Below the pieces are notes generated by a model, which saw nothing but the letters and a program-made list of their open reading frames with translations, searched no databases and was not told the DNA's origin. This document shows positions 7,887 through 19,030 of a stretch of DNA of 64,000 nt, piece by piece. The stretch comes from Ovis canadensis (Eukaryota; Chordata; Mammalia; Artiodactyla; Bovidae), in the NCBI RefSeq assembly GCF_042477335.2, contig NC_091255.1:35380501-35444500 (forward strand). Direction: 5' to 3'. Each line of letters opens with the position of its first letter. Positions within the stretch are counted from its first letter, which is position 1. Position numbers and translations under genes: made by a program.

Positions 7887-10536
7887 TTAGTTGCCTTTGC
7901 TCAGTCCAGCCTCGCAGATCCAGCGGTAGGGTCTTTGGCAGGCATCGTCATTCCACTTGCCATCGGGGTGGAAATGGGCACAGTCCTCACCCCCGCCCAG
8001 CCCATGCCCATGAAAGTCATCCGGCTGGCCTGGCTTCCAATTCCTGGTTGGGGAGGGGGAGGGTTGGTGTGAGAGGAAAACAGCCAGCTAGGAAGAACAG
8101 ATAGAACAGAATCCAGGTTGGAGAGAAGGGGCTGTGGGCCAGACCCTGGAGGAGCAGAGCTGAAGAATGAAGAAGGTACAGAAAGCCAAGGCACTCACTT
8201 GACGTTGGTCTCATAGTCCGACCCATCCACCCATTTCCAGACTCCATCCTGATCACTGAGGCCCATCCAGGTGAAGTAAGGACGTAGGTTGGCCTGGATA
8301 AAATCCTGGGACGACAGAAGGGCAGCGGTGACTTCCCCCGCCCCAAGGCCCGCTCCTTGGACTATCAGTTCTGAACTTCATGGGTTCATTAAAGCCATGA
8401 AGGAAATTCAGGGTGTTGATCCCAATGCCGGAACCAGTGGAATCTCAGACTCTGGCTTAGATTGCAGTGGTTGCTAAAACTCCCCAGGTGATGCCAATGA
8501 GACCAGTCTTGGGACCTGAGCTTGAGGGGCTCACCTGTTCATCTCTGGAGCTGATGACTACCAGGTGGGCATTTTTCAGTTGGCAGTCTTTCTCAGCTTC
8601 TGGCCAGGGCTTCACCAAGGAAGAGAACCAGTAGCAGCGGCCTTCATGCTCCAGCCAGTTGGTGGGACAGCAGGCTGTGTTTTGAGAGCCTAAGGGGCCG
8701 GGGTTGGGGGAGTGGCTGAGATGCTGCCCAGGGGGACGTGGGCAGGAACTGGCTCCAGGCATGCCCCGCACAGCTCTTACAATTGCTCTTGAGAGCATCC
8801 ATCTTGCAGGTCAGGGAGTTCAGGTTCTTGACCAGCTGCTGGACTTGAAGGAGCATTTCAGAATCACCTGGGATGCACACAGATGGGCAGTGGGTACAGT
8901 GCCCTGGGTGTGGCTTCTGCTCCATGAGTCCCTGGAGACTGGGGGTCTGTGCCCAGGACCCAGCCTAGGAACGCCCCTGCCCTGCCCTCCCACACACCTC
9001 ATGCCCAGGTAGAAGGCAGTAAGGGCCTGACCTGCTTTGAGTTCTTCCAGTTGCTTCTCCAGCCTGTTCTCCAGAGAAAGCACCTTGTCATTCAAGCTAC
9101 GGGCTGGAGGGGAGGGCACTCAGTACCCTGTTACTGCTCCCATCCCCCACCCTCCAGTCTGAGAGCCCAGCCCCCACCTCTCCACACCCTCTCCCTGAGG
9201 GTCTCACCAGCTTGCAGTTCTTGCTTGTGACTTTCCACCTCAGCTTTCAGTGATGTTATCATTTCTTGCAAGTTGCCACCTGGAGGATTCAGGGACTCAG
9301 GAGTCAGCCTCCACCCCTGCTCCACCCCACCCCACCTCAATCCAGAGCCCCTTTCATGCCAGGCTCACCCTGGGAGTTCAGTGCCTGGACCTCGGCCATA
9401 CTGTTTGAAGTGAAGTTACTGAAACCTGTTCTCAGGGTCTGCAGGTCACTCTGAAACTTGAAATCTGATCAGGAGGATGGGACAATCAGTGCTAAGGGTT
9501 GTCAGGCCCTCTCTATGCCAGCATTGGGCTCCTAACATGCATCATCTCGTGGGTCCCTTCAGTGACCCCACCCAAAAGGAGAGGTCCTATACTGCAAGTG
9601 AGGCAATTAAGGCTCAGAGAGAGGACATAATTTGACAACATTCCCCAGCTGACAAGTGACAGAATCAGCAGTCATCCTCATCCAATCACTCTTGCATTCA
9701 GCATCCCCACCACACCTCGTTATTTCTCTCTTCCTTGCCCATCATGTGCCACTCACTTTGGTATCCCATCACACAGATGCTGGCCAGCAGGAGGCTGAGG
9801 CCCAGGGAGAGCAGGAGGAGGCAAGGGCTGGAGAGGAGCCGCTTCAGAAAGGTCTGGGAAGAAAACAGCACTGCAGGAGGAGAGGGTGTCAGGAGGAGGG
9901 GGTCCAGGTGGTGGGACAGACGGGGCTGAGGATGGGGCCACAGGGACCTCTCAGGGAGGAGGCCAGTGCAGCTCATGCTGGTGGGAGGCCGGATGAGAAC
10001 TGGGGGACCAGGGGTGTCCAGGTCTCTGACTCCTCATGGACCAGCCCCAGTGCTCAGATACAGGGGCCCCTCACATGCCTGGGGATATGTGTACACAAAG
10101 ACACACAGAGGACCATCGCGATGTGTAAGGTCCTCTCATCAGAGTTGGGGAGGTAGCAGGAGGACCCAGAGAGAGCGAGGGGCAGCCCACACTCTAGGCC
10201 CACAAGGCAAGCTCACACTCAAGGGCGAAAACACATTAGAAAGACAGTTTACGCTTTTGCCCTTCCTCAGCGCACAGGAAGTCAGGCCCACTATGGATCT
10301 TGAATCCTCTTCATACCGGGTCCCCCAGAGGCTGGGCCCTGACCCCCTTCAGAGTGGGGGACCCCACCAGGACACATGGTAGAGGTGCAGACGTGACACA
10401 CTTGACAGCAGAAAGCCTTCTAAACATATTAAGAAGAGCTTAGCAAAGACTGTTTCCCCTTTCCTTTACCTTCTGCAAGCCTCTGGCTTTTTTTCTCACT
10501 CTCCAAGTACTGAAGGTCTTCGTACTTCACTGACAT
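7887..10536 (-). CDS. CLEC10A: CLEC10A, macrophage Gal/GalNAc C-type lectin (MGL), complete coding region
   Basis: Nine coding exons on the minus strand join in frame: 10536-10470, 9870-9757, 9464-9369, 9279-9208, 9103-9032, 8903-8781, 8689-8535, 8305-8199 and 8043-7887, giving 320 residues; all introns are GT-AG. It is a type II endocytic receptor of macrophages and dendritic cells that binds terminal Gal/GalNAc. The cytoplasmic tail has a YEDL internalisation motif (residues 5-8). A hydrophobic anchor spans about 38-58. The neck (about 61-181) has heptad-rich 24-residue exons and an NFT glycosylation site. The C-type lectin domain (about 186-313) starts ACCPTNW and has QPD (275-277), the [10 protein letters not shown] loop, WND (299-301) and paired cysteines. 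The residue two after QPD is Phe279 where a Trp is usual in this family. A 5' non-coding exon is expected upstream but was not placed. Confidence 0.95.
9505..9665 (-). repeat. MIR SINE in CLEC10A intron 2
   Basis: Reverse MIR: GGCAATTAAGGCTCAGAGAG followed by the GACAAGTGACAGAATCAG end. It is old and diverged. Confidence 0.7.
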
Positions 10537-11046
10537 GTTTGGACCAACACGGTCTCTGAGACTGTTGGAGCAGAAGTGGAGGCCGAGGCAGTAGGCAGGC
10601 CGGGGCAGGAGCTGGATTAAAGGGGGAACGCGGGGACCAGGGAGGAGCTGCAAGGCAGGGCTGGAGATGAGAAAAGAGTGAGGTTTGAAAAGGAACCCAT
10701 GGTGAAGGCTAGGAATGGGAAGGGCTTGGGTTTGCAGCTGAGGTCAGAGGTGGGGTCAGGGATGAGGTTTGAGCTAGGGTCAGGTTGAGTCTGGAGTGAT
10801 GGTGGAGGTGAAGTTGGAGCTAAATGCATTGCTAGGACTAGGTCTGATGTTGGGGCTGGAACCGAGGTTGCGTCTCCTGCTAGGATCAGTACTCATGCTG
10901 GGGTCAGTATAGGGATCAGTACTCATGTTGAAGCCATGAATGGAGATAGACATAGGCTTGGTGCTGAAGTTGAAAATAGGACAGAGTTGAGGTTCAAGCT
11001 TTCGGGGGGTGGGGGAGAGGGGCAGGCTGGTGTTAAGAGTCAAGCT
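10537..11046. repeat. CLEC10A 5' flank with degenerate G/T-rich minisatellite-like tract
   Basis: From about 10670 to 11030 the + strand repeats loose variants of GGGGTCAGGTTTGAG and GATCAGTACTCATG. On the gene strand this reads as CCTGACCCTAGCTC-like units. No exon was identified. A similar tract lies upstream of the ASGR2 start. Confidence 0.5.
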
Positions 11047-11165
11047 AACTTGGGAATTTTCTGGCAGTCCAATGGTTAAGGCTCCATGCTTCCACTTCAC
11101 AGGGCAGGAGTTTCATCCCTAGTTCCTAGGATCCTGTGTGTCCTGCTGGGCTGCCCCCAAGGTTT
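11047..11165 (+). mobile_element. tRNA-Glu-derived SINE (CHR-2 type)
   Basis: CTGGCAGTCCAATGGTTAAGG with a diverged B box, then a poly(T)-like end at 11162-11171. Confidence 0.65.
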
Positions 11166-11323
11166 TTTTTTTAATGATGTAAGAACTCTGGGGGTGAAGC
11201 TGCCACTGGGGTTGGTATGGGGTTTGAGATGTGGCTGGAGTAGGGGCTGAAGACAGGGCTAGAACCAGGCTAGGGAAGGGGTTGACTGTAAGTATCAGTT
11301 TGTGACCAAGGTTGTAGCTGCCC
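11166..11323. repeat. second short G/T-rich degenerate tract
   Basis: GGGGTTGGTATGG and GGGCTGAAGACAGGGC units resemble the 10.7-11.0 kb tract, which suggests the SINE at 11047 split one block. Confidence 0.4.
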
Positions 11324-11600
11324 TGCTGCTGCTAAGTCGCTTTAGTTGTGTCCGACTCTGTGGGACCCCATAGATGGCAGCCCATCAGGCTCCCCCGTCC
11401 CTGGGAGTCTCCAGGCAAAAACACTGGAGTGGGTTGCCATTTCCTTCTCCAATGCATGAAAGTGGAAAGTGAAAGTGAAGTCGCTCCGTCGTGCCCGACT
11501 TTTAGCGACCCCATGGACTGCAGCCCACCAGGCTCCTCCATCCATGGGATTTTCCAGGCAACAGTACTGGAGTGGGGTGCCATTGCCTTCTCCCTAATTT
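11324..11600 (-). mobile_element. Bov-A2 dimeric SINE
   Basis: Two Bov-A units are joined by the GCATGAAAGTGGAAAGTGAA linker, with a (GCT)n stretch at the left, which is the reverse of the Bov-A2 (AGC)n tail. Confidence 0.9.
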
Positions 11601-12337
11601 AATCCAAATCCAATGAAGGGAATAGAGTTGAAAATCTCCCATGAGTCATTAAATCCCCAACCTGCCCCCTTATATATCTTACCATTGAGTTCCACCAAAG
11701 ACCCATGGTCCCTTCTCCCTGCTTTCTCTGACATCCTCCCTGCCCTTTTAGTCTCACATGCATCCCTAGCCCCTTTACCTGTGAGAAGTCAAGAGGCTGT
11801 GATTCTTGAGTTCTTTGTGCAGCAATGACCAGAGTTGGAAAAAACGAAATCCCGGACAGTTGGGATGGGGGTGGCCGATGGAAGAGTCACCTGAGTGGAG
11901 ACCTGCTAGTCTTTGTGTCTGAATGACCAAGAGTCTATAAACTGGGAAACTCCCATTTCCTCAATTTGAGGCAGTAACTAATAAGAAGGAATTGAAATCA
12001 AAACTCAGGCAGAGGTGGCGTGTGTAGGGCAGCTGGACTTTTTTAGACCTCCAGTGACTTCCTTAATTTTACTATTTGGCAGTGAAACATTGGATCAGAA
12101 GGAACCAGAGTTCCAGTGTTGCTCTTCCTCTGTCCCACACCGCCTTACATTTCCTTGATGTGAACATCTCGGAATTGTTGACATCTCCATCATTGCAAAC
12201 CCAGGTCCAGAGGAGTCCTTTGCTCTACTCTTGCTCAATCCTGACCCAGGGCCCCTGACATCTTCCTCTGGGGCCTCAGCCAGCAAGCTCCCTGAGTTCT
12301 GGCCAGCTCTCCTTGTTATCAAGTCCAAGCTTGCTCT
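11601..12337. other. intergenic stretch upstream of CLEC10A
   Basis: No gene or clear repeat. It could contain the CLEC10A promoter or a non-coding first exon, but no start site is visible. Confidence 0.4.
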
Positions 12338-12724
12338 GATCACTAAATGACAGGGACAAGGTGTTGAGGCAAGGAAAAAGACTTTATTCAGAAAGCAGGC
12401 ACTGGACTTCCAGAAGATGGCAGAATAATGTCTCAAAATAACCATCTTCTTTTATAGACCAGAGATGGGGTCAGGAAAGGGGTGAGGAAACAAAGTAAAA
12501 AGGCTATTAGTCTTGCAAATATCTCCTAGAATGGCAAACCTCAGGCAGGGATGTGTTGATTTTTCCTTCCTTCCATCCACAGATGGACAGGGTCCTGAAC
12601 ACTTTAACAGTCAGGCAGAGGGGCAGATGCTCTGAGGCAGGTATTTATGTATGATTATAATAACAAAATCCAACTCAGAGAAACAGTTCCAACATGGAGT
12701 GAGAATTGGCTTTTCCCTGCTACA
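12338..12724 (-). mobile_element. fossil retroviral LTR (bounds approximate)
   Basis: The reverse complement starts TGTAGCAGGGAAAAGCC, has a GAATAAAGTC poly(A) region and ends ...CCCTGTCA near the left edge. This is the build of a solitary endogenous retroviral LTR. No target duplication was found. It is old, and no internal genes are next to it. Confidence 0.5.
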
Positions 12725-13912
12725 TCCTCATTTCATTTGAATGGAGGGAAGAGGTGGTGGAGAATAGGACCCCCTCGCTGGAATGGAAAGGGAGGATCCA
12801 GGAGAAAGAATAGAATTTATTGAGCATCAAATCTGTGATGAGGATTGTGCCAGACATTTGCATTAACCATTCAATTCCCACAAGATTGTTGGGAGGAATT
12901 TTGGATGAAGAATTTAGGCTCAGAACCATCCTGTGACTTGCCCAAGATCACTCGCCTGGTAAGCATAAGAGCCAGAATTCCAGCCTAGGGCTGCTCCACA
13001 CCCTAGCCTGGGCTCTCTCTGAATATACTATTTTCATGAAAGGGGTTCAGTTTAATACTGTCAGCTCTCTAAATCCCTCTAAGGGGTTTTCCCTGAATTC
13101 ACACATACAATCTTTTCATAGGAAAGATTATTAGTATCTTAAAAGGGGAAGAAGGAAAGCAAATACATTTCAGATTCTATTTTCTAGTTAAATGGGATTG
13201 TGCTCTGATAATTGCATTTTAAAACTCATTTAACATTTTATTAAGACTATTTGGCCATATCAGTTCATAAAATGTCCTTTATTTCTTTTTTAACTTCATC
13301 TCATTTCATAAGCTTTGCCATAATTTATTGACTAAGCTTTTTCCCTTATGATAAACATTTAGGTTTTTTCCAGTATGCTTTTGCTTTCTTGCTTTGCATT
13401 TATTCGGTGTTTGGATTAGTATCTGTTACAGGCTGGGTTTTTGGAATCAATGTGGAGACTGAATATGGGGTACAGTTTAGTTCTTAGGGTTCACACCTGT
13501 GAAGGAAGGGGAGAGAAGGTGGTGGTAGAGGGAGAAGTTAGAGCTACAAAGACCCCACAAAGCTTTAGCACATCCGACAGGGGCTTCTAGGGGTTCAGAC
13601 TGCACTGGCTGTCAGAGCTGCCCATTGCTTCATGGAAATGGGGCCTTTATTACCTGATCTCGCTCAGTTAGCTGATACGGCTATCACAGCAGGGATGGGG
13701 CCTCAGGGGAAGTGGCTGTGTTGTGTGTACAGGTTACACACCCCATGACTGGGCACCAAGTCCTTTTTGGAAGTGAGGTCTGGCTGTCTTATCTTTGTGT
13801 CTACCACAGTACTGCTTTACATTCACACATTAATTGGGGGGTAATCAAATTTTTGCTTTATTGAATCTTTCCCACAAAGAACATTGTATGTTTCTCCATT
13901 CATTTATCCAAG
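12725..13912. other. intergenic, mostly unique; MIR at about 12830-13000
   Basis: A reverse MIR is visible around GAATTTAGGCTCAGAACC and GACTTGCCCAAGATCAC. The remainder is AT-rich, with no gene. Confidence 0.5.
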
Positions 13913-14507
13913 TGGTAGGGACAGAATGAAGGGACAAAATAGGTGATTAAATAGTTAATCCCACTAAGGGTTTGTAATTAGAAAAATATGGGAGACCCCC
14001 ATAAGTTAATGATTACTCAAGGTTTGCTTAATAACAGAACCATGCAACAGAAGCACGGGACATGCCCCAAAACAATAAAACAATGGTTGCATAAGACCTA
14101 CATAGTGAGTGCCCAGTGAACTCAGTCAGTTAATGATCCCTAGTACATGTTCTCTAAATACACAAAAAACAATAATTTGTGGGTCTAGCTTGACCACACA
14201 GGGACAGGGAAACTCCCCTGCTCAACTTGGAGGAGGAGCTGATGAGGGAAGCATGACGTCAACTCAAGAAAGACAAAGAAGGGTTTCCCCCTCTGCTGCT
14301 TTCCCTTTGATTAAAAAACTGCAGCCCACTAAGTTTTCAGGGTGCAGCATTTCTCGCCCACCTGACTGTGGGCCCCTAAGTATCCTAGTCTAATAAATAG
14401 CTTATCTACCACTTTGCTCTTGCTGAACTCTGCTCTGAACTGAAACATAAAGGACTACAATATTGGAGCTCTTTGGACCCCACCTGAAATGACACCAATC
14501 GGTTTCA
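13913..14507 (+). mobile_element. solo LTR, class I endogenous retrovirus type
   Basis: The element begins TGGTAGGGACAG and ends GGTTTCA, with an AATAAA-bearing region near 14392. It is flanked by perfect 4-bp direct repeats, CAAG at 13909-13912 and 14508-14511. No internal retroviral genes accompany it, so it looks like a solitary LTR left by recombination. Confidence 0.7.
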
Positions 14508-15295
14508 CAAGCATTCACCCATCCATTCAAAAACATTTATTGGGTGTTGATAAAAGAAAATGTCACATATGGAGGTATGGGAAAGTCATTCTGGCTTTTT
14601 TATGAGCTAACTTGAATTGTATGCCAAGTTATGACAAAGTGTTTGTGAACTATCAAATACACATTGTGCATCCACTTTAATTATTTAGAGGGAAGAACAC
14701 ACTGACCAGAAGTAAAGAATGTCCATGTCAAAAATAAAGATGAAATTCTCCTCTTCCTGGGATGCCAGTGCTGCTCCTCCTTTGACCATGAGACTCCCTT
14801 CCCAGGTGCCAAGGCCATGCTTCTTACTGTGTATGTTTTGGTCTGGTTGTTTTTAAAATCTGGAAGAAACATATTTCTGAATTATTTAATGTTCTGACAC
14901 AATAGAAAACTGTGCTGAAACTCTGGACCAGTTAATTTCTCAGAGAAATCTGAGAAGTTGGCTTCGGGGCTATAGTCCTCAGCTAGGCTCAAAGAGAATT
15001 CTTTTCTATTCTTATTATGGCTTATTGATTATTTTCATCAACAGTGTCTACAATATGCCAGGCCCCCTCCTTCAGAAGAGACATCCTGCAGAAGTAAACA
15101 GATAAGAAAGGACCTGGTCACAGAGCTTATATTCTAGTGGGTGACAGATAAACAGAATAAGTGAGTAAAACACATATAATGTCACACAGTGATAAAATGC
15201 TAAGGAAGACAATATAGCAAGGAGATGGGTACAATAAGGTCAATTTTTAACAGGCTGTCATGACTAGGATGTCAAGAACAACCTTACTGAGGGAC
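14508..15295. other. intergenic, unique or very old repeat
   Basis: No gene. The part near 15020-15150 (ATATGCCAGGC, GAGCTTATATTCTAGTGGG) looks like an ancient MIR/L2-type fragment. Confidence 0.45.
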
Positions 15296-15452
15296 TTCCC
15301 TGGTGGTCCAATGGTTAAGAATCCACCTTCCAAGGCAGGGAACACGGGTTCAACCCCTGGTTGGGGAATTAAGATCCCACATGCCTTGGGGGGCAGGTAA
15401 GCCTGCAGCAACAAACGATCCTGATGCAATAAGAAATAAATACTTTTTTTTA
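15296..15452 (+). mobile_element. tRNA-Glu-derived SINE (CHR-2 type)
   Basis: GGGACTTCCCTGGTGGTCC start, GGTTCAACCCCTGG B box and an A-rich end. Confidence 0.85.
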
Positions 15453-15762
15453 TTTTTCAAAAGAATAATCTTAGTGAGAAGTTGATATCCAAGCAAAGGC
15501 CCAAGGGAGGTGAGGGAGAAGTAGATGACACTCAGCTAGGAAACCTGGAGCTCCAACTCTTCAGGGCCTGTAGGCTATCGTCACAGATTTGACTTAGAGG
15601 GGCAGGCTTTGTGGGGGTGAGAGCAGAGGAGTGAGTGGGCTGATTTACATTTTAACTGTGACAATGTGACTCTTGTGAATTTTGTGAAAAGGGACCAGAG
15701 TTGGGTTGGGGGGGAGGGAAGAGAGATAAATTAGGAGCTTGGGACGAGCATACATGCACACT
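15453..15762. other. unassigned intergenic stretch
   Basis: Nothing recognised apart from a GGGTTGGGGGGGAGGG run near 15705. Confidence 0.4.
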
Positions 15763-15948
15763 GCTACATAGTGGCTCAGCTGGTAAAGAGTCTGCCTGCA
15801 ATGTGGGAGACCTGGGTTCGACCCCTGGGTTGGGAGGATCCCCTGGAGAAGGAAAAGGATACTCACTCCAATATTCTGACCTGGAGAATTCCATGGACTG
15901 TATAGACCTTGGGGGTCACAAAGAGTTGGACACAATGAGAGACTTTCA
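15763..15948 (+). mobile_element. Bov-tA SINE
   Basis: tRNA-Glu part GGCTCAGCTGGTAAAGAGTC followed by the Bov-A part to GACTTTCATTTTC. Confidence 0.88.
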
Positions 15949-15954
15949 TTTTCG

Positions 15955-16150
15955 CATATAAAATAGATAACTAAAAAGAACTTCCAGTATCACACAGGAA
16001 ACTACTCAACATTCTGTAATAACCTATATGGGTAACAAATCTGAAAAAGAATGAGTATATATACAGCATATATATAACTGAATCACTTAACTGTACACCT
16101 GAAACTGACACAATGTAAATCAACTAGACTCCAATAAAACTGAGAAAAAA
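15955..16150 (+). mobile_element. L1 3' UTR fragment
   Basis: Typical ruminant L1 end: ACTGTACACCTGAAACTGAC and ATCAACTAGACTCCAATAAA. Confidence 0.7.
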
Positions 16151-16812
16151 CTATTGTAATATCTGGTTGAGAGATGATGGTGGTTTGTGCATGGTGCTGG
16201 TGAAAAACGTTTTGATTCTGAACACATTTTGAAGGTAGAATTGATGGGATTTTTTGCTGATAAATTGTATGTGGATCTCACCCACAGATGAAACAGTTCT
16301 CCTTCTATGCCTCTAAATAAATGAAACTTTGAGCATTTTCCATAAGTTGCTAACTCTCTAGGAAAAACAGCTTTCCCCCTGGCTATGCGATGCTGATGCC
16401 TTAAGATCTGTCATGACATCTTGGGAATAGGATAATCATTGAGAGAAGTTCTGTTTTGCCATCAGGAGCAGACTGATAAAAATTTGTTAAATCTGATAAT
16501 TGTGCAGAATTTTTCTTTGGATATGTGGTGTGATTTACTTGATAAGTTTGCCCTACCAAAGTCTGATTCCCTTATAATTTTTTTTTTTTTTTTAGTTTCA
16601 GCACAGCAGTTTAATTTATATCCCTGTTACTCATTCCTTGTAAATATATTTATTATCCATATTGCTATTTAATTTTTCTCAAAAACTGTGACACAGAGGC
16701 TTGTATTGTTTACATATCAATCATGACACAGGTCTGAAACAGACACTTGTCCCTGTCCTCCTGGGAACCCACATACAAAAGAACCAACAGATGAAAACTT
16801 AGTCAAATATGC
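16151..16812. other. AT-rich intergenic stretch
   Basis: No gene. A poly(T) run at about 16579-16595 suggests a degraded repeat. Confidence 0.4.
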
Positions 16813-17749
16813 TGTTGAAACCATTTACCTCAGACTGGGACTCGAACCCAGCCAAAACTCAGTTTGGGTTTCAAATCCATGTGGCTGGGACTCAAACCCA
16901 GCCAAAACCCTGCTTGAGATTTTAACCCACATGGCTGGACTCAGACCTAGCCAAAACCCACGGTACCTGGTTTCAGGACCTAATGAAGCTTGGGTTCTTG
17001 ATGTCTCACCATAGAAAGAATTCAGCGAGAGACAAAATGATAGGTAAGAAGCGGATTTATTCAGATACAGAGAGAAGCACACTCCACAGAGTGTGGGCCA
17101 TCTCAGAGGACAAGTCCGGTGAGGAAATGTAGCATGGTTATTTTTCATAAGCTGGGTAATTTCATATGCTAATGAGTCAATCCTAACGGACTGACAAACC
17201 AGTCAATCATAAAGGAAATCAGTCCTGACTATTCATTGGAAGGACTGATGTTAAAGCTGAAATCCCAATACTTTGGCCACCTGATTTGTAGAACTGACTC
17301 ATTGGGAAAGACCCTGATGCTGGGAAAGATTGAAGGTGGGAGGAGAAGAGGATGACAGAGGATGAGATGGGTGGATGGCATCACCGACTTGATGGACATG
17401 AGTTTGAGTAAACTCCAGCAGTTGGTGATGGACAGGGATGCTTGGCGTGCTGCAGTCCATGTCCAGAGTTGGACCTGACTGAGTGATTGAACTGAGTGAG
17501 TGGGAGGATTAATCCAACTATTTTTGGGAGGGGGTGGAGGTTTCCAGGATTTGGGCCACTGACCACTCCTTGGTCTTTTAACAGTGGCTTGGAACTGTCA
17601 CGGGACCTCTGAGTGTGTCATTTCATTTGCTGTCATTTCTAGTCTTCTCTGCCATCTTGGTCCCATTTGATTCTAATTGGTTTATGTTGTGTCCTTGGTC
17701 TATGTCATTCTTTCAAAAGTTGTACCCTGCCCCTTTCCCTCCTGTTACA
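16813..17749 (-). mobile_element. fossil LTR, class I endogenous retrovirus type, split by a BovB piece
   Basis: Read on the minus strand it starts TGTAACAGGAGGG and ends in TTTCAACA. Its poly(A) region (GAATAAATCC) lies about 230 bp from the end. The segment between poly(A) region and end carries three similar units built on GGTTTTGGCTGGGTTTGAGT. A BovB 3' fragment is inserted at about 17208-17503. No clear target duplication was found. Confidence 0.6.
17208..17503 (+). mobile_element. BovB LINE, 5'-truncated 3' end
   Basis: Carries AAAGGAAATCAGTCCTGA through GATGGATGGCATCACCGAC-like text to the GACTGAGTGATTGAACTGAG tail, all diverged. Confidence 0.85.
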
Positions 17750-17831
17750 CTTTCAGTGATCCAGATAATGTTCTTTCTTTGATCTGAGGTGGGATTTAAT
17801 TTTTTTAGAGTAAGAAAAGATTAAGTATAGG

Positions 17832-17985
17832 GACTTCCTTGGTAGTCCAGTGGCTAAGACTCTGTGCTCACAATGCAGGGGCATGAATTTGATCCCTGAT
17901 CAGGGAACTAGACCCCACTTGGCACAACTAAGAGTTCCACAGCCACAACTAAAGACCCTGGATGTTGCGATGTTAGGCAAATTAA
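17832..17985 (+). mobile_element. tRNA-Glu-derived SINE (CHR-2 type)
   Basis: GGGACTTCCTTGGTAGTCC, TTTGATCCCTGATCAGGGAA and ACAACTAAGAG are family marks. Confidence 0.8.
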
Positions 17986-18519
17986 GGGGAGGAAGTCTTG
18001 TCCAGGCTTCAGATACAGGAGAGCAGGCCCTTGATCTTGCTGCTGATCTGCCTGGACACTGTCCAGTTACTGCCTAGATTCCATGCCTGCCCTCAAGCAT
18101 AGCACTTGAGATAAGAAAGGGAGTGGGTTTTGGAATTCTAGGGCCCCTGGAGTCTGGCCAGCTGCTCAGGGTTTAATGAAATCCTAAGACTCACAAGATA
18201 AAACACACCACATTGTAACAAGGGTAAAGTGAAACCAGTGCTGCATTTTTGCAAGCAAACTGCTGATGATATCAGTTTGCAGCCTGTGATTACAAGCGGG
18301 AGCCCCTGAAACTGCAATCTGAAGTCTCAACCCATGGAGTGGACGCACTGCCCGGGACATTTTCCCAATTAAGATTCCAGATTGCTGTTACTTGGGACTT
18401 CCCAGAGCTGTTACTCCGAAAGTTGAAATTCATAAGAGCACATCCACAGCCTCCCTGCACTTTTCTTGCCTCTCTCAAATAGCACTCCAGGATCCCAACA
18501 AAGTTTGCAGCTTAACTAC
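17986..18519. other. unassigned intergenic stretch
   Basis: No gene and no clear repeat. Confidence 0.4.
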
Positions 18520-18735
18520 GGGCTTCCCAGGTGGCACAGTGGTAAAGAACCTGTTTGCAGTGCAGGAGATACAGGAGACTTGGGTTCAGACTCTGGGTTG
18601 GGAAGATCCCCTGGAGAAGAAAATGGCAACCCATTCCAGTATTCTTGCCAGGAATATCCCTTGGACAAAGGAGCCTGACAGGCTACCGTCCATGGGGTTG
18701 CAAAGAGTTGGACATGACTGAAGCAACTGAGCACA
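18520..18735 (+). mobile_element. Bov-tA SINE
   Basis: Complete: GGGCTTCCCAGGTGGCACAG to GACTGAAGCAACTGAGCAC. Confidence 0.9.
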
Positions 18736-18955
18736 TTGGGCTAAGAGGAGGTGAAGAAGCGGTCTTCTCCCCTGGATGACTCTCTGGCTACACACACGAA
18801 TTCCCTCAAAATCATCTCAACTCCTACTTTTCACTTACAGAGTCTGGTAAGGAGAATGGTTTCTTTTTTATCACCTCTTAGTAAGTCCTGACTCCATGTC
18901 TTCTGCCCCTCCCTGAGTTTCTTTTCCAGGTTTATTGAGATATAATTGACATGTC

Positions 18956-19018
18956 ACGGGGTCACAAAGAGTCGGACACAACTGAGAGACTGAACTGACT
19001 GAACTGAACTGAACATTG
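18956..19018 (+). mobile_element. very short BovB tail
   Basis: Only the last 60 bp of BovB (GGGTCACAAAGAGTCGGAC and the ACTGA repeats), in an older L1-like sequence that resumes at CATTGTGTAAG. Confidence 0.75.
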
Positions 19019-19030
19019 TGTAAGTTTTGG

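Noticed and set aside
9656-10156. 166-codon plus-strand open frame
   Set aside because: It is antisense to the CLEC10A membrane-anchor exon and intron; no family similarity.
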